This document shows, piece after piece, positions 57,830 to 64,000 of a DNA stretch of 64,000 bases. Source of the DNA: Chaetorhynchus papuensis. Lineage: Eukaryota > Chordata > Aves > Passeriformes > Rhipiduridae. The notes below the pieces were generated by a model. It was not told where the DNA came from, made no database searches, and saw nothing but the letters and a program-made list of their open reading frames with translations. Both the position numbers and the translations under genes were made by a program. The stretch is from the NCBI GenBank assembly GCA_013396525.1, contig VWYX01000285.1, forward strand, positions 59,497 through 123,496, written 5' to 3'. The stretch's first letter is position 1. Every line of letters begins with the position of its first letter.

Positions 57830-58010
57830 TTAATCTGCTCATTAAAAGAGTGCCGATGGGCTAGTCTAATTGGAACATGGATCTTCTTAAAGGACGTTGC
57901 AGGGTCGGGAATAGGAAATATTACTCATAACATAAAGTAGGGATTAATTATGCTACTAAATACTACTGTGTGAAATTTACATATGGGTCTGGTCATTGGT
58001 GAGGGGTTAG
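57830..58010. promoter_or_regulatory. candidate conserved element
   Basis: Repeat-free block with GTCTAATTGG near 57864, AAAGGACGTTGCAGGGTCGG near 57889 and GGGATTAATTATGCTACTAA near 57940. Retained CpGs lie next to homeodomain cores. No frame covers it. Confidence 0.33.
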
Positions 58011-58167
58011 GAAAAGTGTAAGCATCCCATTTTTATAACCTTAAAAATGTAGGTGGTGCATTCGTGGCAAACCTTAACCCCTTGTTATTTCAGAGGCAAG
58101 ATGTGCTCGGATGCCATGGCAGGGGCAGGAACACAGCTTCAGATCAATTAATCACCACTGCTCGAAC

Positions 58168-58338
58168 TGAAGCCTTTTCCAACGTGTAGGTTGCAGCAGC
58201 ACCTCATGCAGTTGCAGTGAGATGGTTTCTGGCTTTAAAAATATCCAGTCTGCCTTTTGGACATGGTGAAGTTTTCCAACGTGCAGGTTGCAGCAGCAGC
58301 ACCTGATGCAGTTGCAGTGAAATGGTTTCTGACTGTGG
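58168..58338 (+). repeat. tandem duplication, about 99-bp period
   Basis: The segment 58168-58232 (TGAAGCCTTTTCCAACGTGT onward) is repeated at 58267-58335 (TGAAGTTTTCCAACGTGC onward) with a few substitutions and an extra GCA in the second copy. The matching part is about 65 bp. The remaining part of the first unit (58231-58266) is the segment that also occurs at 57313. The structure A-B-A' with a distant B suggests at least two duplication steps. Confidence 0.85.
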
Positions 58339-58339
58339 A

Positions 58340-60195
58340 TTGCTGTGACCTGCAGCCCTTCCCCTGCTCTCTCTGAGGGCAGTGAGCACACAGAGCCCCT
58401 CTGGAGCTGCATGGGCCGTGTGAGTGCTCTGCCTCCAGTCTCAGCTGGGAAGCGGGACTAATCATTTAATACAGAAAACAGGCGTTGTTGCTCTGGTGTG
58501 TGATGGTAAATTTTGCCTCTTTTCGAGTAGTTCGTAGCAACAGTTAGGCAGAATTGCTCAGTTGCGTGGATAGCTTTTCCTGAGTGTTTCTGTCTCTCCC
58601 CATGGTTGCTGTTGGGAAGCTGCTTTAGCTGGACTGGAAAAAGCAGCTATGGAGTTTTGCTTTTCCTGACCTATCCCAGGCCAGTGTATCACCCTGTTCA
58701 TGGTCAGCAATCTCTCACAGCAGTGGCAGCCTTCATGCTCTTTCTGAATTAGCAGATGTCTTTATCCTAGAGTTGCACTGCCAAGGTGATTTTAATACCA
58801 GTCTGGGCAGAGATTTAGGAATCAATGGAGTTTGGATAGGCTGCAAACTGGGAGAAGAAAAAGAGTATCATTGATGAAACCTCTGTTCTTTCAAGTCTAC
58901 CTGAGATATTTTAATGGATTATGTCCCCTCTGAAGTAATGATGTGCTGTTTTCTTGAGCTTTAACAGGAGAGATGAAACCAATTCTCCAAAGAAATCTGT
59001 ATTTAAGCTGGGAATCTTTTCTACATCACATATCTCCTAAATCCCTGGGCAGTTCCATATCCACTAGATTTTCCTCTCTGGATATTAATCAACACTGCAG
59101 CCAGTCCTTTGGAAATTTTTTCCAAGTTATTATTTCTTAAATCTCACAGGATCATTCTCCCTCTAATATGTGAATATATGATAAGAATTTCATATGCATC
59201 TGAAAAAAGGGAGGCAAACCAAAATGGTTTGTTTCCTTAGTGAAAAGGCTCTTGAATTGAAGTTAAGGAAATAATTCCTCTGAATTTAGATCTGAGCCAC
59301 ATCGTAACATCCTAAACATTGACAGAATTTTTGTGTTTCCCATTAGTGAAAGCATGACAGAATTTTTTTTTGCCCTTGCCAGTTTTAACCATGATACTCA
59401 ATGATCTGCAAGACTTAAAGATCTAGCAAACCTTTGCTTAGAGGGGAAACTTCAATGAAATTCAAAGGGTCTACTCAGTGTGTTGGGTGGGAGATCTGGA
59501 TGTACACAGTTAAATGTATAAACACCACTGTGTAATTCATCACCTCAATATCTGGCACTGAATACACATCCAATATCTATCAAAGAATATTCTCAAGGAT
59601 GAAACTCAGGATGACTTTCCCAGTTTTACAGCTGGAGGAAATGAAGCATGGCAGGGCAGGGCTCAAATCCCTTGTACGAGGTTAGAGATGAGCCTGTGGC
59701 AGAGCTGTGGAAAGTGACTCTGGCTATCAAGCATCTGTGCATATTTGGTGAGCTGCCTTCCCTCTCTAGAGCCACATGAGCATTTAAGTGTTTTGTTGGA
59801 AAGGGGCCTGGATGCTTTTAGGGTTTTTTTGAAAGCTGTTGTTTATTTTAAAGCACTTTCCCCAGCTAATTTACAGGTCTCTTCTTGAGGTCTGCTATGG
59901 CGAGTCCTACCTTACGGAAAGGGCTTCTGTATATTATCAGATGCTGGAGGACCTTTGGGATCCACTTTCTGATAAAAGCTCTGGAGGATGGAGCAGAGGA
60001 ATGGGCCACTTGTCAATCAGCACAGGCAGCCTATCCCCTAAAATGCTCCTTGCCCGTACCCAGATCCTCCAGGGACTGGTTCTGCCCAAAGATACTGATC
60101 CTCGAGCAGGGATCCAGCCAGCTCACCAGATGGCCAGGAGTCACTGAGCATGTTTGTGGTGCAGAGCCTCCAAAGTCTCTGGCAGCCTGCCAGTG
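58340..60195. other. non-coding stretch with a MIR-like fossil
   Basis: No gene is supported. A MIR-like element lies at 59620-59725 and is listed separately. Plus-strand frames at 59839-60349 overlap each other and have no domain. The rest is mixed-composition unique sequence without clear motifs. Confidence 0.5.
59620..59725 (-). mobile_element. MIR SINE fossil, minus orientation
   Basis: TTTTACAGCTGGAGGAAATG (59624-59643), GCTCAAATCC (59661-59670) and GCCTGTGGCAGAGCTG (59692-59707) follow the order of the MIR complement (TTTACAGATGAGGAAACTGAG, a gap, then GTGGCAGAGCTGGGATT). Old and diverged, with internal gaps. Assignment is from memory. Confidence 0.6.
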
Positions 60196-60196
60196 G

Positions 60197-60228
<32 letters not shown>

Positions 60229-60238
60229 TATATATATA
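60197..60238. repeat. AT/TA dinucleotide microsatellite
   Basis: About 42 bp of alternating A and T interrupted once by AAAA. Self-complementary, able to extrude a cruciform, and likely length-variable and error-prone in assembly. Confidence 0.95.
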
Positions 60239-60239
60239 G

Positions 60240-60880
60240 CAATTTACTTAGGGGATGGAGACAGGGGAATACCAAACTGCTTATTGGCCATCAGAGTGGG
60301 AGCTGTTATAAAGTATTGGATCCATAATTGCATTTGGCCTCCCCAGTGACTAAGGCTAAAATCCCTGTGGAAGCTGTTTTCAGTTTTTAATTTTTTTTTT
60401 TCTTCAACAGAAGAGCCACTAAAAGAAAAATATGATAGTTTTTCTTTAAAAATAGAGTCTGCTGGGATGTTGTAAGTGATCATTGGCAGAGCAATCCTTG
60501 TATGCCAGGATTCTCCTGTAAGTAATGAGATCACTTGGATCAGCATGAGAAAATGGGATAATCCACTTCTATAGAAAGTGAAAGCTCTGATACAAAGCAT
60601 GAGGGAGCTTGTGAAGCGTGTCACTGTATGTTTAGCCTCTGTGCCTATAATAACCTTGTACTTGTTTCCTAATAGTTGTAAAGAATACAGTAATGCTAAA
60701 AACAAGTGTGGCTGACACATTTGTCAGTGTTTCAGTGAACCCTGAGCTATATGTCATTGATTTGTGGCTACAGACAAAGAAACTTTTTTTCTTTTTTTTC
60801 TCGTGTCTGCCTGCCTTCCTTTCTGATTTTCTATATTATTATATATTTTTTTTTATTTTAATAATGACTGTGTGAGATAG
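60240..60880. other. non-coding stretch with poly-T runs
   Basis: A 158-codon minus-strand frame (60244-60720) has no recognisable domain and overlaps short plus-strand frames. Poly-T runs are at about 60391-60400, 60785-60800 and 60847-60854. No gene is supported. Confidence 0.5.
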
Positions 60881-60884
60881 AGGC

Positions 60885-61135
60885 TGCATTTATTGATGGG
60901 CTATGTTGTTGACAATGTTGTTTACTTATTTGGAATGACGCCGCCCCTCAAGCTGCTACAGGCTTATCAAATCACTTTAACCAACTCCCATGTTACCATC
61001 AACACTGGTCCAAATCTGTCACAACTGGCAACCTTCAGAGTTTGTTTGAAAAGATGGTTAACAGGTTTGAGTGTTGTGAGAATTGCAAGGCATGAGCAAA
61101 TAAGATCATTGCTCAGAGTGTATTGTTAGATGGAT
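60885..61135. promoter_or_regulatory. candidate conserved element
   Basis: Repeat-free block with TTGACAATGTTGTTTACTTA (60909-60928, SOX-like and FOX-like cores), a CpG patch GACGCCGCCCC (near 60939) and GGCTTATCAAATCACTTTAA (60961-60980). A 78-codon plus-strand frame (60893-61129) covers it but has no domain I recognise. Confidence 0.36.
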
Positions 61136-61635
61136 CACATAGGGCACGGATTAAATTCTTGGAATGTTTTACTATCATTTTTACTCCCATGTGCTTTTGG
61201 GTTTTCAGGAAAATGGGTTTCACAACTTTCTGAATGGAAAGATGTGTATGTGGATAACAGAAATAACTCACACATTTTCTAGTGTAAATGAAGATCTCCA
61301 GTTTTTCAGCACTATGAAGACAAAAGTCTCACTGCAGAAAAGGGATAAAGCTAGGGATAAAATAAGTTAGGCTAGGGTTAAATAAAAAATAGTGTATCCT
61401 TGTCAAGAACCCAATTTAAAGCAAAAAGTTTAACCCCCATACTGCACTGAACCGAGACAAAATAGCTTCCATGGCCTTTGTGTGACGTGGAAGGTGAACA
61501 TAGAGCATCTTCTGTGATATTGCCCTCTTTGGCTTACAAAGTGTATTAAGTTACGTGAATGGGGAAAGTTTTGAAACAGGCCTTAGAGTTTGACATAATA
61601 TCTCTCAGTTGGAACCGGTGCTTATTACAGTGAAT
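61135..61635. other. non-coding stretch
   Basis: AT-rich mixed sequence with short repeated GATAAAGCTAGG/GATAAAATAAGTTAGG-type pieces near 61345-61385. No gene, RNA or repeat family was recognised. Confidence 0.5.
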
Positions 61636-61639
61636 ACCT

Positions 61640-62095
61640 TTTTTTTTCCTCCCTTTTTTTTTTTTTTTCATGTCCATAAAAGCGATTGGGTGACTGTTAG
61701 TGAAGCCGTGATATTGGCAGTCTGTGCCTTGACCTGGGATCTGATACTCTTCCCAGGGGTTCTAGCTTAGGAATGCTTACAGCAGCAATGCTGCTAATCA
61801 CAAACGAGGAGGCAAAACACCACTGCCTTTTGTCTCGATGTTAATCAAAAAGTAGTCTGGAGGGCTGCGTGGACTGCCTCGTCCCAGAATGGTGGGGAAG
61901 TCATCTGTCGTGGCATTAAAAATGTTGGCAACATGAAGGTGATCTGAACTCTGTGTGATGTAGCCATCATCCCGTGGCTGATCTCTGAATTTAAAGGTGT
62001 GGCAAAGCAATCGGCGCCACAAATTAGAGTCATCCGATTTGCATAGATTAACGAGGGAAGGTCGTAGCCTGGTGACAGGTCAGGGGTGCCCCCAG
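61640..62095. promoter_or_regulatory. strong candidate conserved non-coding element
   Basis: After a poly-T run (to about 61669) comes over 400 bp of even, repeat-free DNA with CGs kept at wide intervals. It includes TAATCACAAACGAGG near 61795, GATGTTAATCAAAAAG near 61837, a perfect POU octamer ATTTGCAT (62037-62044) followed by AGATTAACGAGG, and TGACAGGTCA (62073-62082) with an AGGTCA half-site. A minus-strand frame of 74 codons (61798-62022) is open through the middle; its peptide looks mildly protein-like but I know no match, and no clean acceptor-donor pair was evident. Enhancer preferred, exon possible. Confidence 0.45.
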
Positions 62096-62099
62096 GGAT

Positions 62100-64000
62100 T
62101 TGAAGAAAAACTTTGATTCTTCCTTTTTTTCCTTTCCATGAAGTAATCGTGCTGTTCTATTGTAAAAGGAGCTCTGTTACTTATAAAGGAAAGCTTGTCA
62201 TTTAAATTCATCCAAGTTAGGACACCACTGAGCACTGTCAGATGTCAATCACAATACAGCAGGGAAATGTTTTTCAACAGATTTTTACCTTCATTTTTCC
62301 ATAACACAGAGCGGTGGCATAAAGGGGGTCTCTGAATGTACTTCTTAAGGTTAGATTTTATTTCTTTTCATCTGCAAAGGACTGTTTTTGAAGGTATGTA
62401 GTAAAGGATCGTGGTCATTTCTGTGACAGGGAGGGAGGAGAGTGAGGTGAATGTTGTTTATAATATCTTTTCCATTTGGGAGATGTTAGTGGAAGGTTTT
62501 TTTGTGTGTGCTGAAGCCGACATTCTTTCTCACTGGAACTGTTGATTGTGTCTCCTCGGCAGAAGTTGCTTTGAAATATTTTGGCTGGAGACTTGGGATC
62601 TGTTCTTTTCACCAAACCTCTTTCACCTCTGTGCCGCTGTCCTACATTTTTGTCCAAGCCTTGTGGAGATTGAATGTTTGCCCTACCTGACATCTGCTCA
62701 GGAATGAGATTTTGTACTCTGGCCAGTTCTGGCAGAAGCATCCATTTGATGCCCTTGTCATCAGTTTCATAGACAAGCTGGGGACTGTGTGACTTTTAGC
62801 ACTGAGCTCCAGTTCCCTGTCAAGCCTAACTGGTGGTGTATGGGTCTGATGGATTTGGGAGCAGAGGATTTAAGACATGGGAACAGAGTGATTGCTTCTT
62901 TTTGCACTCTTCACTTTTGTATATGCTCAGTAAGTTTATTTCGATCTGGCTTTTCTGCATATCTGTAATCACACAAAATCACAACAATACTTAACTGAGG
63001 GAAATTTCTCTTTGGGCTGCCACATGCTCTAAAAATTGTTATCAGGGTTTGCCAAGCCTGCTGTTCCTTAAGATCCTGGTTTGTCTGATGGCCACTGTGT
63101 AGGTCAGGGCTTTTTCTCTTGGAAGTGACATAAGACCACACTGGCATCTGCCCCCAGGAATGAGAGAGGAGGACTGTGTCCATACGGCTCCCAGTCATGT
63201 TAAGCAAAGAACAGATGCTGGACTTGTGAGCAGCTTGGTGGCTGAAGACCAACTCCAGGGGAGCTCCTGGCAGCTCCTGGGGCCGGCGGTGCCAGTGGGC
63301 GTCACTGCTGTCAGTCAATGGCACTTTCTGCAGGGCTCCACCATTCACTGGTGGCACTTGCTGCTCCAAGAGTCCCTAAGAGAAACCCTTTCCTGGTAAG
63401 GAGTAAATAGAGATACACATAAACATAACCTGTTGTTTAAAATATTATCACAAGCATATATGTGTTTTTTAAAAATTAGCTTTTTTTTTTTTTTTAACCC
63501 AGCTGATTCCTTTCAGATCCTGCCCAAGTCCTTTTTTTTTTTTTTTTGGCCTTGAGTAAACCTATGTGTTTATTTAGGTATGGGAGGATTTTAGGCTTGC
63601 AAGGCTTGGAATCAACCATGCATTGATCTAAACATTTACTGAGTAGCAGGCAGTTGGACACAGAATGCCCTGAGAAAATGATGTTTAATCATGTGGAAAA
63701 TTTTGCCATTTGCATCAGCACAATGATACATAGATAAGTGTGCTTTCAGTTCCTCAAACAAGCTCAATGCTGTAACTAAATGCTTTATGAAGTTGAACAT
63801 CATATTGTACACAACTTCACTGTAAAGCCATTGCAAAAAAACCACTGTGAAAATCCCCTCTTATGCAAAAAGGTGCATGCAGTATTTCCTGAGTAAAATG
63901 AGATACAGTAAGAGCTACAACTTTATGGCAATTTTTTTATTTTTTTCTCCATTGGCTTTTTGTTTACAGAAATTAGGTGAAGTACCCAAGCATAAATCTG
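62100..64000. other. non-coding stretch to the window end
   Basis: No gene is supported. Poly-T runs lie at about 63481-63495 and 63532-63547. The part 62110-62240 is AT-rich and repeat-poor and may extend the preceding element. Minus-strand frames at 62415-62741 and 62911-63369 (108 and 152 codons) have no domain and overlap plus-strand frames. Confidence 0.5.

Noticed and set aside
60244..60720. 158-codon minus-strand frame
   Set aside because: Hydrophobic stretches come from AT-rich DNA. No signal peptide plus domain pattern, no family.
1..64000. CR1 retrotransposon 3' ends, bacterial operons, CRISPR arrays, phage or plasmid systems
   Set aside because: No ATTCTATG-type CR1 tails, no regularly spaced 25-40-bp repeats with unique spacers, and no dense coding. 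The window is eukaryotic non-coding DNA.

Overview
This 64 kb window reads as non-coding nuclear DNA from a vertebrate, most likely a bird and probably a neoavian or passerine. Three things point there. It has a single clear transposable element, a solo endogenous-retrovirus LTR at 6451-7778, whose ends, polyadenylation region and internal 'CTGGAGCAGG' blocks match, from memory, a common avian ERVL-type LTR. It has a few very decayed MIR/L2-type fossils and no Alu-, B1- or L1-like material. Its base composition alternates between AT-rich, homeodomain-motif-rich blocks and short CpG-bearing islets. The taxonomic call is an inference.

I found no protein-coding gene I can support. Open frames are short (mostly 60-210 codons), overlap on both strands, lack recognisable domains and lack convincing splice-bounded exons. 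I also found no credible tRNA, rRNA, CRISPR array or bacterial-type feature. The window is best described as an intergenic gene desert or the inside of a very large intron.

Layout: 1-6450 is a mixed non-coding flank. The LTR at 6451-7778 has a nested 36-bp duplication and a 47-52-bp minisatellite. From about 10 kb to the right end there are many stretches that look like conserved non-coding elements (candidate enhancers), with homeodomain, FOX, SOX, TCF/LEF, MEIS/PBX, POU-octamer and nuclear-receptor half-site motifs. The strongest by eye are 12340-13400, 20380-20900, 25060-25560, 29380-29960, 45085-45520, 46465-46890, 53680-54120 and 61640-62090. Between them lie ordinary sequence, MIR-like SINE fossils (34680-34800, 37840-37960, 59620-59725), several copies of an unnamed fossil repeat, simple repeats and small local duplications (57313/58231, 58168/58267, 50632/50748).

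How it may work: many enhancer-like blocks with no gene resemble the regulatory landscape of a developmental transcription-factor gene outside the window. I cannot identify that gene. Conservation cannot be measured from one sequence, so every enhancer call rests on composition and motifs and has moderate or low confidence. I found no convincing previously undescribed biological system. The most distinctive structures are the LTR minisatellite, the two CpG-bearing candidate elements at 46.5 and 20.5 kb, and the small copied segment at 57.3/58.2 kb.
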